Of a DNA stretch of 64,000 nucleotides, positions 38,816 to 47,272 are shown in pieces (the stretch's first letter is position 1; every line of letters starts with the position of its first letter). The notes under the pieces are model-generated. The model made no database searches. It was not told the origin of the DNA and saw only the letters and a program-made list of their open reading frames with translations. Source of the DNA: CAVQGZ01 sp963714455 (GTDB taxonomy: Bacteria > Actinomycetota > Actinomycetes > Jiangellales > Jiangellaceae); the NCBI GenBank assembly GCA_963714455.1, contig CAVQON010000019.1:124001-188000 (forward strand), written 5' to 3'. Position numbers and translations under genes: made by a program.

Positions 38816-40017
38816 CCGGTGCGCACCGGCAGAGCCTCGAGGTATCGCCTGTGGTTCGCGGCGGTCTCGGCCACGTTGTCGCCCCCGAACTTCTCCAGCA
38901 CCGCATCGGCGAGCACGAGTGCCACCATCGCCTCGGCCACGACGCCGGACGCAGGTACCGCGCAGACGTCCGAGCGCTGGTTGATCGCGACGGCGGCGTC
39001 CCCGGTGGCTACGTCGACCGTGGCCAGCGCCCGCGGCACGGTGCTGATCGGCTTCATCGCCGCCCGCACGCGCAGCAGCTCACCGGTGGACATGCCCCCT
39101 TCGGTCCCGCCGCTTCGCCCGGTGCGCCGTCGCACGGTGAGCCCCTCCGCGCTCGTGTCACGCTCCATCTCGTCGTGGGCGGCCGAGCCGCGCAGCCGGG
39201 CCAGCTCGAAGCCGTCGCCGACCTCGACCCCCTTGATCGCCTGGATGCCCATGAGCGCGGCGGCAAGCTTCGCATCCAGCCGGCGGTCGGCGTGCACGTG
39301 GCTGCCGAGGCCCGGGGGCACCCCGTAGGCGAGCACCTCCACGACGCCACCGAGGGTGTCGCCGTCGCGGCGGCACGCGTCGATGGCGGCCACCATGGCC
39401 GCGCTGGCCGGGCCGTCCCAGCAGCGCACGTCGTCGGCGTCGAGGGCGTCCACGTCGTCCGGGCCGGGCAGCACGCCGGGCGGCGCGGCCTCTCCCCCGA
39501 TCTCGACGGTGTGCGCCACCAGCCGGATGCCGGTGGACGCCCGCAAGAAGTTGGCCGCCACCCGGCCGAGGGCGACCCGTGCTGCCGTCTCGCGCGCACT
39601 GGCCCGTTCCAGCACCGGACGGGCGTCGTCCAGGCCGTACTTCTGCATGCCGGCGAGGTCGGCGTGGCCCGGTCGTGGCCGGGTGAGGGGCGCGTTGCGG
39701 GCCAGGCCGGCGAGCGCGTCGGGGTCGACGGGGTCGGGCGCCATCACCACGTCCCACTTGGGCCACTCGGTGTTGGCGATGCTGATCGCCACCGGTCCGC
39801 CCATGGTGGCGCCGTGACGCACCCCGCCGACGAGGGCCACCTCGTCCTTCTCGAACTTCATGCGTGCGCCGCGGCCATGACCGAGGCGTCGCCGAGCCAG
39901 CGAGTCCGCCAGGTCGTCGGTCGTGACCGGCACGCCGGCCGGCAGACCCTCGAGGATCGCCGTCAAGGCAGGCCCGTGCGACTCCCCTGCAGTCAGCCAG
40001 CGCAACACGGGCGCCAT
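38812..40017 (-). CDS. aroC: chorismate synthase
   Basis: Last step to chorismate; needs reduced FMN. 401 residues with the three signatures GESHGPALTAILEGLPAG, the region around GRGARMKFEKDEVALVGG, RPGHADLAGMQKYG and ARETAARVALG. ATG at 40017 lies 13 bp after the A24 peptidase. First of the tightly coupled aroC-aroK-aroB-aroQ set; aroE is two genes upstream. Confidence 0.97.
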   Translation of the reverse strand: MAPVLRWLTAGESHGPALTAILEGLPAGVPVTTDDLADSLARRRLGHGRGARMKFEKDEVALVGGVRHGATMGGPVAISIANTEWPKWDVVMAPDPVDPDALAGLARNAPLTRPRPGHADLAGMQKYGLDDARPVLERASARETAARVALGRVAANFLRASTGIRLVAHTVEIGGEAAPPGVLPGPDDVDALDADDVRCWDGPASAAMVAAIDACRRDGDTLGGVVEVLAYGVPPGLGSHVHADRRLDAKLAAALMGIQAIKGVEVGDGFELARLRGSAAHDEMERDTSAEGLTVRRRTGRSGGTEGGMSTGELLRVRAAMKPISTVPRALATVDVATGDAAVAINQRSDVCAVPASGVVAEAMVALVLADAVLEKFGGDNVAETAANHRRYLEALPVRTG

Positions 40018-40030
40018 CTTCCCATGGTGA

Positions 40031-40720
40031 TCAACGTAGGTACCACGCGGTGATCGGCTCCGCCCACAGCACCGCGACCAGGGCGCCCACCAGCATGGAC
40101 GGGCCGAAGGGCACCGCGGTGCGGCGATTCGCCCGCCCCGTCACCAGCAGGACGATGCTGACGAGCGCCCCGACGACGAACCCGGCGAACGTCCCCACGA
40201 TCGGTGCACCCCAGCTCAGCCACCCCAGGTGCAGCCCCAGCGCGGCAGCCAGCTTGACATCGCCGAGGCCGAGCCCGGCCGGGTAGATGAGCACCAGCAC
40301 CAGGTAGAACGCCAGAAGCGCCCCCGCGCACGCCCACGCGCGCCCGTACTCCGCTCCACCGCCGGACACCAGAGCCGCCGCGGCGAGCAGCACAGCCCCG
40401 GCGCCCAGCGCGGGCACCGTGAAGCGGTCGGGCAGCAGATGACGGCGCAGGTCGACATAGCCCATGCCGACACCCAGCACGCCGAGCACAGCGAACGCGG
40501 GGAGGTCGGGCTGGCCCGCCCGAGCCCAGCCCAGCGCGAACCCGACGACTCCGGCGACACCGGCCAGACCCGGCGCCAGGCCCCGGGCGGACGCGATCGC
40601 GGCGTAGGTCGTCTCGTCGTCGGGATCCCGCTCGGGCAGCGCGGCGATCATCCGTGGCAGCGCCAGGGCGGCCGGCGCACTCAGCGCGGCGGTGAGCAGC
40701 GCCCAGCCGAGCGGTGTCAC
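40031..40720 (-). CDS. A24 family prepilin peptidase-like membrane protease
   Basis: A polytopic membrane aspartic protease of 229 residues, cutting type IV pilin-like leader peptides. The two catalytic aspartates are visible in GYVDLRRHLLPD (Asp90) and GLGLGDVKL (Asp154; the GxGD motif). About seven transmembrane segments are predicted by eye. The N-terminal methyltransferase domain of bifunctional PilD is absent, as in TadV/short PilD types. No pilin or secretion gene is nearby; it sits between aroE and aroC. GTG start overlaps the aroE stop (GTGA). Confidence 0.88.
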   Translation of the reverse strand: MTPLGWALLTAALSAPAALALPRMIAALPERDPDDETTYAAIASARGLAPGLAGVAGVVGFALGWARAGQPDLPAFAVLGVLGVGMGYVDLRRHLLPDRFTVPALGAGAVLLAAAALVSGGGAEYGRAWACAGALLAFYLVLVLIYPAGLGLGDVKLAAALGLHLGWLSWGAPIVGTFAGFVVGALVSIVLLVTGRANRRTAVPFGPSMLVGALVAVLWAEPITAWYLR

Positions 40721-41538
40721 GTGCGCCGCACCGAGGCGCGCAGCACCTCGACCGGGACGGTTCGGCCGGTCATCAGCGCGACCTGGCCCACGGCCTGGTG
40801 CACGAGCAGGTCGAGACCGCCCAGCACGCGGCCGCCGGCCCTGGCCCAGCCAGCCGCCAGCGGGGTGGGCCACGGGTCGTACACGACGTCGAAGAGCAGC
40901 CCGGGGTTCTGCGGCACGTCGCCGACCAGGCTGTCCGATGCGCCTGCCGGCGTCGTCGACACCACCACCGGCGCGCGCATGTGCGCACCGGCCGCAGACC
41001 AGTCGACCAACGTGAGCCGTACCCCGACCCGGTCGGCGACCGCCTGAACGGCACCGGCTCGCCGCACCGAGCGCACCACCACGACGACGGCGTCGGTCAC
41101 CGGGGCCAGCGCGGCCACCGCCGCTGCGGCGGTGGAACCACCGCCCAGCACGGTCGCGGTACCGGCTGCGACGATGCCGGCCTCGGCGAGCGCCGCCGCC
41201 ATGCCCGGCACGTCGGTGTTGTAGGCCACGCGCTGGTCACCCGCGAGGATCAGCGTGTTGGCGACGCCGGTCACGCCGACCGGGTCGACGGTGCTCGTGG
41301 CGACCTGCACGGCGGCCCGCTTGAGCGGCATGGTGAGCGAGAGGCCTCGCCAGGTGTGGTCGCGTGAGCCGACGAAGCCCGCCAGCTCGTGCTCGCGCAC
41401 CTCGACGGCCTCGTACGTCCAGCCCAGCCCGAGGTGGGCGTACGCGGCCCGGTGCAGGGTCGGGCTGAGCGAGTGGGCGATCGGTGAGCCCAGCACCGCG
41501 CACCGGCGCGGCGCCGCCCCCAGTGGCGTGTCGGTCAG
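40717..41538 (-). CDS. aroE: shikimate dehydrogenase
   Basis: NADPH-dependent reduction of dehydroshikimate; about 273 residues. Substrate site VLGSPIAHSLSPTLH, catalytic Lys in LTMPLKRAAVQ, NTDVPGM, and the nucleotide-binding GGGSTAAAAV. No ATG or TTG lies between the upstream in-frame TGA and the fold. A GTG at 41496 would truncate the first beta strand. CTG at 41538 overlaps the mltG stop (CTGA) and follows GGGAGG by four bases, so I take it as the start. Confidence 0.9.
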   Translation of the reverse strand: MTDTPLGAAPRRCAVLGSPIAHSLSPTLHRAAYAHLGLGWTYEAVEVREHELAGFVGSRDHTWRGLSLTMPLKRAAVQVATSTVDPVGVTGVANTLILAGDQRVAYNTDVPGMAAALAEAGIVAAGTATVLGGGSTAAAAVAALAPVTDAVVVVVRSVRRAGAVQAVADRVGVRLTLVDWSAAGAHMRAPVVVSTTPAGASDSLVGDVPQNPGLLFDVVYDPWPTPLAAGWARAGGRVLGGLDLLVHQAVGQVALMTGRTVPVEVLRASVRRT

Positions 41539-42689
41539 CCGTCCTCCCGTCCGAAGCCGTTGGCCTGTGCCTCGGCGACGTTGCGCTCATGCTCGGCCAG
41601 CGTGTCGGCGTACTTCATCTCGCCGGTGTCGAGGTTGACGGTGACGAAGTACTGGTACGTGCCGTCGTCGGGGTTGAGCGCTGCCTCGATGGCGTCGGCT
41701 CCCGGGGAGTTGATCGGCCCCGGCGGCAGGCCGGCGACCTTGTAGGTGTTGTACGGGGAGTCGATCGCGCGCTGCTCGTCGGTGGTGAACACCGTGAAGA
41801 CGTCGTTGGCGAAGGCCACCGTGGAGTCCATGGCGAGGATCTCGCCGTCGTCGAGGCGGTTGTAGATGACCCGCGCGACCTTCGGGAAGTCCTCGGGCAG
41901 CCGGGCCTCGGCCTGGATGATCGAGGCGATGGTGATGATCTCGCGCTCGGTGTAGCCGAGGTCGTCGGCCTTGGCGGCCAGGTCGAGGCTCTCGATGACG
42001 TCGCCGTACTTCTCCGTCATCTGGCGGAGTGCCTGCACCTCGGTGGTCGACGGCCCGACCTCGTAGGTGGCCGGGAACAGGAACCCTTCGGCGTCGCCGT
42101 TCGCGGCGGCCGGCAGGCCGATCCTCTTGGGGCTGTTCGCGGCCTTGCGCAGCTTCGCGGCCGACATGCCGGCCTGCTCCTCGAACGCGTTCAGCGTCTG
42201 CTCGACCCGCAGCCCCTCGCGCACCAGCACGCCGTCGACGATCCGGTTGGTCGGGTCGACCAAGAAGGCCAACGCGTCGACGGCGGGAAGCTGCTGCGGC
42301 AGCGCGTACGTGCCGGGCTGGATCCCGGTGGACGCCGCGTCGCGGGCCGCCGCGTCGACGAAGGCCTCGGCGCTGGCCACGACGCCCGCAGCGGCGAGCG
42401 TCAGGCCGATGTCGCTCGCGGCATCGCCGTCGGCCACCACGACGGGCACGGTCTGCTCGGTTCCCGGGCCCGGGTAGTCCTCCGGGCCGGCGGAGAGAAA
42501 GTCGCCTGCCCGGGTGAGCAGGCTCTGCCCGACGATGACGACGCCGGCGACCACGCCACCGATCACCGCGAGCGAGATGATCACCGCGAGCCACCCGCTG
42601 TGCTTGCGCCGTGGACGCGTGCGCTTGGCGGGGGCACCGGTCTCGATCGCCTCGTCCTCGGCGTCCGGGATCAGCCCGAACTGGCTCAT
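41535..42689 (-). CDS. mltG: endolytic murein transglycosylase MltG
   Basis: Terminates growing glycan strands by cutting nascent peptidoglycan. 384 residues: a basic cytoplasmic N-terminus, one transmembrane helix (WLAVIISLAVIGGVVAGVVIV), a LysM-like segment, then the YceG domain with the catalytic Glu in IASIIQAEA. ATG at 42689 overlaps the ruvX stop (ATGA). The alaS-ruvX-mltG-aroE order is conserved in actinobacteria. Confidence 0.95.
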   Translation of the reverse strand: MSQFGLIPDAEDEAIETGAPAKRTRPRRKHSGWLAVIISLAVIGGVVAGVVIVGQSLLTRAGDFLSAGPEDYPGPGTEQTVPVVVADGDAASDIGLTLAAAGVVASAEAFVDAAARDAASTGIQPGTYALPQQLPAVDALAFLVDPTNRIVDGVLVREGLRVEQTLNAFEEQAGMSAAKLRKAANSPKRIGLPAAANGDAEGFLFPATYEVGPSTTEVQALRQMTEKYGDVIESLDLAAKADDLGYTEREIITIASIIQAEARLPEDFPKVARVIYNRLDDGEILAMDSTVAFANDVFTVFTTDEQRAIDSPYNTYKVAGLPPGPINSPGADAIEAALNPDDGTYQYFVTVNLDTGEMKYADTLAEHERNVAEAQANGFGREDG

Positions 42690-43225
42690 GGAGTCCTCGT
42701 CTCGTCGGGGTCGTCGGTCCCGGCGTCCGCCGCGGTACGCCACGAGGGCGCTGGCACAAGCTCACCGGCCGGTCTCCCGGTGGTTCGCTGCATGTCGAGC
42801 GCCCCCTGCAGGATCGCCGTCGCGGCTACCTGGTCCACCACGTGCCGGGCCTGCCGACCGCTGACGCCAGCCGCCCGCAGGCCCCGCGACGCACCCGCGG
42901 TCGTCAACCTCTCGTCCACGAGTCGCACCGGTGCAGGAGCGACGCGTCGAGCCAGGTCGGTCGCGAACGCACGACTGCCCTGGGCCGCCGGCCCCTCCTG
43001 GCCAGCCAGAGTAACGGGCAACCCGACGACGAACCCAGAAACGCCACGCTGAGCAGCAAGGTCGGCGATGCGGTCCAGATCGCCCCGACCTCGGCGCACC
43101 GTCTCCAGCGGCACGGCCACGGTTGCCGCCGGGTCGCACAGCGCGACGCCGATGCGCACCGACCCGACGTCGATGCCGAGCAGCGGCCCGAGCAGCGCCT
43201 CGCCGGCCTCGTCCACGCCGGTCAC
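42686..43225 (-). CDS. ruvX: Holliday junction resolvase-like RuvX/YqgF
   Basis: RNase H-fold nuclease implicated in pre-16S rRNA processing. 179 residues; GIDVGSVRIGVALCDP opens the fold, with VGLPV and VDERLTT and the late Asp in HVVDQVAA. A disordered C-terminal tail of about 30 residues follows. GTG overlaps the alaS stop as GTGA. Confidence 0.94.
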   Translation of the reverse strand: MTGVDEAGEALLGPLLGIDVGSVRIGVALCDPAATVAVPLETVRRGRGDLDRIADLAAQRGVSGFVVGLPVTLAGQEGPAAQGSRAFATDLARRVAPAPVRLVDERLTTAGASRGLRAAGVSGRQARHVVDQVAATAILQGALDMQRTTGRPAGELVPAPSWRTAADAGTDDPDETRTP

Positions 43226-45903
43226 GCGGTGGCCGCGGCCGAGCGCACCACCTCAGGCACCGACGCCAGCGCGGCGTCCACGGCGGTGACGTCGGTGCCG
43301 CCACCCTGAGCGATGTCGTCCTTGCCGCCGCCACCACCGCCGAGACGTCCGGCGACGACGCGGACGAGGTCACGGGCGCTGAGCCCGAGCGCGCGACCGG
43401 GAGCGTTGACTGCGAGGACGGCGCTGGGCCGGTCGTTGGAAACCCCTGCCACGGCCACCACGCCGGCGCGATCGTCGGGCATCCGGGAGATCACGTCCTG
43501 GGCGAGGCGGCGCAGGTCGTCGGCCTGCGTGCCGTCGGGCACCCGGTAGGTGGCGACCAGTGCCGGACCTTCGTCGACGGCCGACGCCGCGACTCCCGAG
43601 GCGGCCGCCAGCACCTGCCCGGCGCGCAGACGCTCCAGCTCACGCTCGGCGGCCTTGAGCCGCTCGACCATGCTCGCCACCCGGTCGGGCAGCTCGTCGG
43701 AGCGCACCTTGAGCGCCTCGGTGAGCTGCGAGACGAGCGCGTGCTCGCGGGCCATGAAGCGGAACGCGTCGAGGCCGACGAGCGCCTCGACGCGGCGCAC
43801 ACCCTGACCGATCGACGCCTCGCTGAGCACTGTCACCAGGCCGAGCTGGCCCGAGCGCTGGGCGTGGGTGCCACCGCACAGCTCGCGGGCCCAGTCCCCG
43901 ACGGAGATCACGCGCACCTCGTCGCCGTACTTCTCCCCGAACAGGGCCATCGCACCGGTCTGGCGGGCTGCGTCGATGCTCATCACGTCGGCGCGCACCC
44001 CGAGGTCGGCCTCGACGAGCGCGTTGACCCGGTCCTGGACGTCGGTCAGCACCACCGGCGGCACCGGCCCGGAGGCGCTGAAGTCGAACCTCAGCCGACC
44101 AGGAGCATTCTCCGACCCGGCCTGGGCCGCGGTGTCGCCGAGCGCCTCGCGAAAGGCCTTGTGCAGCATGTGCGTCGCGGTGTGGGCGCGTGAGATCGCC
44201 ATGCGCCGTTCCACGTCCACAGCGGCGACGGCCGGCGCGCCCAGCTCGACCTCGCCGGCGAGCACGCGGGCGCGGTGCACGACGAGGCCGCCGATGGGCG
44301 CCTGGACGTCCTCGACCTCGATGACCGCGCCGGACTCCAGCCTGATCTGGCCGCGGTCGGCGAGCTGGCCCCCGGCCTCGGCGTAGAAGGGTGTGCGGTC
44401 GAGCACGACCTCGACCTCGTCTCCCTCGTGCGCTGCCGCAACGGCCGCACCGGCGCGCACAAGCCCCCGCACGCTCGCCTCGTCCAGCACGGAGTCGTAC
44501 CCCGTGAACGTCACCCGCGTGCCGAGGGAGTCGGCGACCTCGCGGTACACCGACGTGTCGGCGTGGCCCTGCTTCTTGGCACGCGCGTCGGCCTTGGCCC
44601 GCTCACGCTGCTGGGTCATGAGCCGGGTGAACTCGTCGGTGTCGACGGCCAGACCTGCCTCGGCGGCCATCTCCAGCGTCAGGTCGATCGGGAAGCCGAA
44701 CGTGTCGTGCAGCTTGAACGCGGTGTCCCCGCCGAGGCTCGCGCGTCCCCGCGCCTTCGCGTCGTCGGCCGCGACGTCGAAGATGTGCGTGCCGGCCCGC
44801 AGCGTGCTGGCGAAGGCGGCCTCCTCCTCCTCGGCGACGGCCAGGATGCGCGCCCGCTCCGAGGCAAGCTCCGGGTACTGCGGCGCCATGGCGTCGATGG
44901 TGGTGGCGGCCAGGTCCCGCAGCGTGGGCTCGGTGGAGCCCAGCAGCCGCATCGAGCGGACGACGCGGCGCATCATCCGGCGCAGCACGTAGCCGCGGCC
45001 CTCGTTTCCCGGGGTGACGCCGTCGCTGATGAGCATCACGGCGGTGCGGGTGTGGTCGGTCACCACGCGCAGGGCGACGTCGCTCGTCTGGTCGTCGCCG
45101 TAGGCGTGGCCCGACAGGTCGGTGGCCCGGTCGAGCACGAGGCGGCTGGTGTCGATCTCGTAGATGTTGTCCACGCCCTGCAGCAGGGCAGCCATGCGCT
45201 CCAGGCCCATGCCGGTGTCGATGTTCTGCGCCGGAAGGTCACCGAGGATCTCGAAGCCCTCCTTCGCCGGCCCGCCGGCGCGCTCGGACTGCATGAACAC
45301 GAGGTTCCACACCTCGAGAAAGCGGTCCTCGTCGACGATGGGGCCGCCGTCGGGCCCGTACTCCGGCCCGCGGTCGTAGTAGATCTCCGAGCAGGGTCCG
45401 CACGGGCCGGGCACGCCCATCGACCAGTAGTTGTCGGCCATCCCACGGCGCTGGATGCGTTCGGTCGGCAGGCCGACGACCTCGTGCCAGATGCGGGCGG
45501 CCTCGTCGTCGTCGAGGTAGACGGTGGCCCAGATGCGCTCGGGGTCGAAGCCGTAGCCGCCATCGGCGACCGACGAGGTGAGCAGCTCCCACGCCAGCGG
45601 GATCGCGCGCTCCTTGAAGTAGTCGCCGAACGAGAAGTTGCCGGCCATCTGGAAGAACGACGCGTGCCGGGTGGTACGCCCGACCTCGTCGATGTCGTTG
45701 GTGCGCACGACCTTCTGCACGCTGGTCGCGCGCCGGTACGGCGGCGTCTCCTGGCCGAGGAAGAACGGCTTGAACGGGACCATGCCCGCGTTGACGAACA
45801 GCAGGGTCGGGTCGTCGAGGATCAGCGAGGCCGACGGGACGACCGTGTGCTCCCGGGTGGCGAAGAAGTCCAGAAAGCGTTGCCTGATCTGTGCGGAGTC
45901 CAC
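43222..45903 (-). CDS. alaS: alanyl-tRNA synthetase
   Basis: Class II synthetase of 893 residues that also edits mischarged Ser/Gly. The catalytic core begins QIRQRFLDFFATREHTVVPS; the editing-site zinc ligands are the HTATH (HxxxH) and CGGTH motifs. The coiled C-Ala domain ends with GGGGGGKDDIAQGGG. Stop-to-start overlap with ruvX. Confidence 0.98.
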   Translation of the reverse strand: MDSAQIRQRFLDFFATREHTVVPSASLILDDPTLLFVNAGMVPFKPFFLGQETPPYRRATSVQKVVRTNDIDEVGRTTRHASFFQMAGNFSFGDYFKERAIPLAWELLTSSVADGGYGFDPERIWATVYLDDDEAARIWHEVVGLPTERIQRRGMADNYWSMGVPGPCGPCSEIYYDRGPEYGPDGGPIVDEDRFLEVWNLVFMQSERAGGPAKEGFEILGDLPAQNIDTGMGLERMAALLQGVDNIYEIDTSRLVLDRATDLSGHAYGDDQTSDVALRVVTDHTRTAVMLISDGVTPGNEGRGYVLRRMMRRVVRSMRLLGSTEPTLRDLAATTIDAMAPQYPELASERARILAVAEEEEAAFASTLRAGTHIFDVAADDAKARGRASLGGDTAFKLHDTFGFPIDLTLEMAAEAGLAVDTDEFTRLMTQQRERAKADARAKKQGHADTSVYREVADSLGTRVTFTGYDSVLDEASVRGLVRAGAAVAAAHEGDEVEVVLDRTPFYAEAGGQLADRGQIRLESGAVIEVEDVQAPIGGLVVHRARVLAGEVELGAPAVAAVDVERRMAISRAHTATHMLHKAFREALGDTAAQAGSENAPGRLRFDFSASGPVPPVVLTDVQDRVNALVEADLGVRADVMSIDAARQTGAMALFGEKYGDEVRVISVGDWARELCGGTHAQRSGQLGLVTVLSEASIGQGVRRVEALVGLDAFRFMAREHALVSQLTEALKVRSDELPDRVASMVERLKAAERELERLRAGQVLAAASGVAASAVDEGPALVATYRVPDGTQADDLRRLAQDVISRMPDDRAGVVAVAGVSNDRPSAVLAVNAPGRALGLSARDLVRVVAGRLGGGGGGKDDIAQGGGTDVTAVDAALASVPEVVRSAAATA

Positions 45904-45906
45904 GGT

Positions 45907-47217
45907 CTATCGGCCGCCTTCGGTGTCGGTGCTGCGGATGATGGCGCGCAGATTCTCCCAGCGTTGCGCAAGCGCCGCTTCGGCGCCCCGGGTGCCGGGC
46001 TGGTAGTAGCGAGCGTCGCGCAGCTCGTCGGGCAGGTACTGCTGGCTCGCCACGCCGCGCGGGTCGTCGTGCGGGTACTCGTACGCATCCGTGCGCAGGT
46101 ACGCGGGGACGCGTCCACCGCCCGTGGCGCGCACGTCGCGGATTGCTGCGTCGACGGCGAGGTAGACGGCGTTGCTCTTCGGCGCGAGTGCCAGTGCGAC
46201 AACGGCCTCGGCGAGCACGATGCGTGCCTCGGGCCAGCCGATCAGGGCCACTGCCTGCGCCGCGGCCACGGTGAGCGGCAGCGCCTGCGGGTCGGCCAGC
46301 CCGACGTCCTCCGCGGCGGAGATCACCAGGCGGCGGGCGATGAAGCGCGGGTCCTCCCCCGCCTCGGCCATGCGGGCCAGGTAGTGCAGCGCGGCATCGA
46401 CGTCGCTGCCGCGGATCGACTTGATCAAGGCGCTCGCCACGTCGTAGTGCTGGTCGCCCGCCCGGTCGTAGCGCAGGGCGACGCGTTGGGCGACCTGCTC
46501 GACGCGCTCGACCGATACCGTCCCGCTGCCGTCGGGCAGGGTCGCGGCGGCGGCGTCCAGCAGCGTGAGCAGGCGACGACCGTCCCCGGCCGCGAGGCGG
46601 CGCAGGTGGTCGGCCGCCTCGTCGTCCAGGCTGACGCGTCCGTCGAGACCCTCGGGCCGCGTGAGTGCCCGGTCGAGAAGCACCTGCAGGTCGGCGTCGC
46701 CCAGTAGCTCGAGCTCGAGCACGAGCGACCGGGACAGCAGGGGCGAGACGAGGCTGAACGACGGGTTCTCGGTGGTCGCGGCGACCAGGGTGACCCAACC
46801 GTTCTCCACCGCCGGCAGCAGCGCGTCCTGCTGCGTCTTGGAGAACCGGTGCACCTCGTCGATGAACAGCAGCGTGGGCGTGGCGTGGCGCCGCAGCCGT
46901 TCGCGCGCCTCGGTGATGGCGCTGCGCACCTGCGCCACACCGGCGTTGACCGCCGAGAGCTCGACGAAGTGCGCCGCCGTGCTCTGCCCGAGCAGCATGG
47001 CCAGGGTGGTCTTGCCGGTACCGGGCGGGCCGTAGAGCACCACCGACGTTCCCGACCCGGCCGTCAGCAGGCCGGCGAGCGGCCCGTCCGGTGCCGTCAG
47101 GTGCGACTGCCCGACGAGGTCGGCCACGCTGGTCGGACGTAGTCGCGCCGCCAAGGGACGCGGGGTGGCGGGCGGTGGCACGGCGTCCGGCGACTCCTCG
47201 AACAAGGTGTCGGTCAC
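45907..47217 (-). CDS. rarA: replication-associated recombination protein A (RarA/MgsA) AAA ATPase
   Basis: Clamp-loader-like ATPase acting at stalled forks. 436 residues; Walker A LYGPPGTGKTTLA, Walker B LLFIDEVHRF, sensor ATTENPSF, and the C-terminal tetramerisation domain with YPHDDPRGVASQQYLP. GTG at 47217 (VTDTLFEE) is preferred; TACCCT lies eight bases upstream. Directly precedes alaS on the same strand and is divergent from an MMPL gene. Confidence 0.95.
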   Translation of the reverse strand: MTDTLFEESPDAVPPPATPRPLAARLRPTSVADLVGQSHLTAPDGPLAGLLTAGSGTSVVLYGPPGTGKTTLAMLLGQSTAAHFVELSAVNAGVAQVRSAITEARERLRRHATPTLLFIDEVHRFSKTQQDALLPAVENGWVTLVAATTENPSFSLVSPLLSRSLVLELELLGDADLQVLLDRALTRPEGLDGRVSLDDEAADHLRRLAAGDGRRLLTLLDAAAATLPDGSGTVSVERVEQVAQRVALRYDRAGDQHYDVASALIKSIRGSDVDAALHYLARMAEAGEDPRFIARRLVISAAEDVGLADPQALPLTVAAAQAVALIGWPEARIVLAEAVVALALAPKSNAVYLAVDAAIRDVRATGGGRVPAYLRTDAYEYPHDDPRGVASQQYLPDELRDARYYQPGTRGAEAALAQRWENLRAIIRSTDTEGGR

Positions 47218-47272
47218 ACCCACCGAGGGTAGGCGTCCTCGGCGGCGGTCTCGTCGGGCAGACTGGCGCTCC

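Noticed and set aside
42181..42192. TCGAACGCGTTC in mltG as a LexA box
   Set aside because: Half-sites are two bases apart instead of four and it lies inside a coding region.
45904..45906. T-box or other leader before alaS, hisS or aspS
   Set aside because: These genes abut or overlap their upstream neighbours, leaving no leader.
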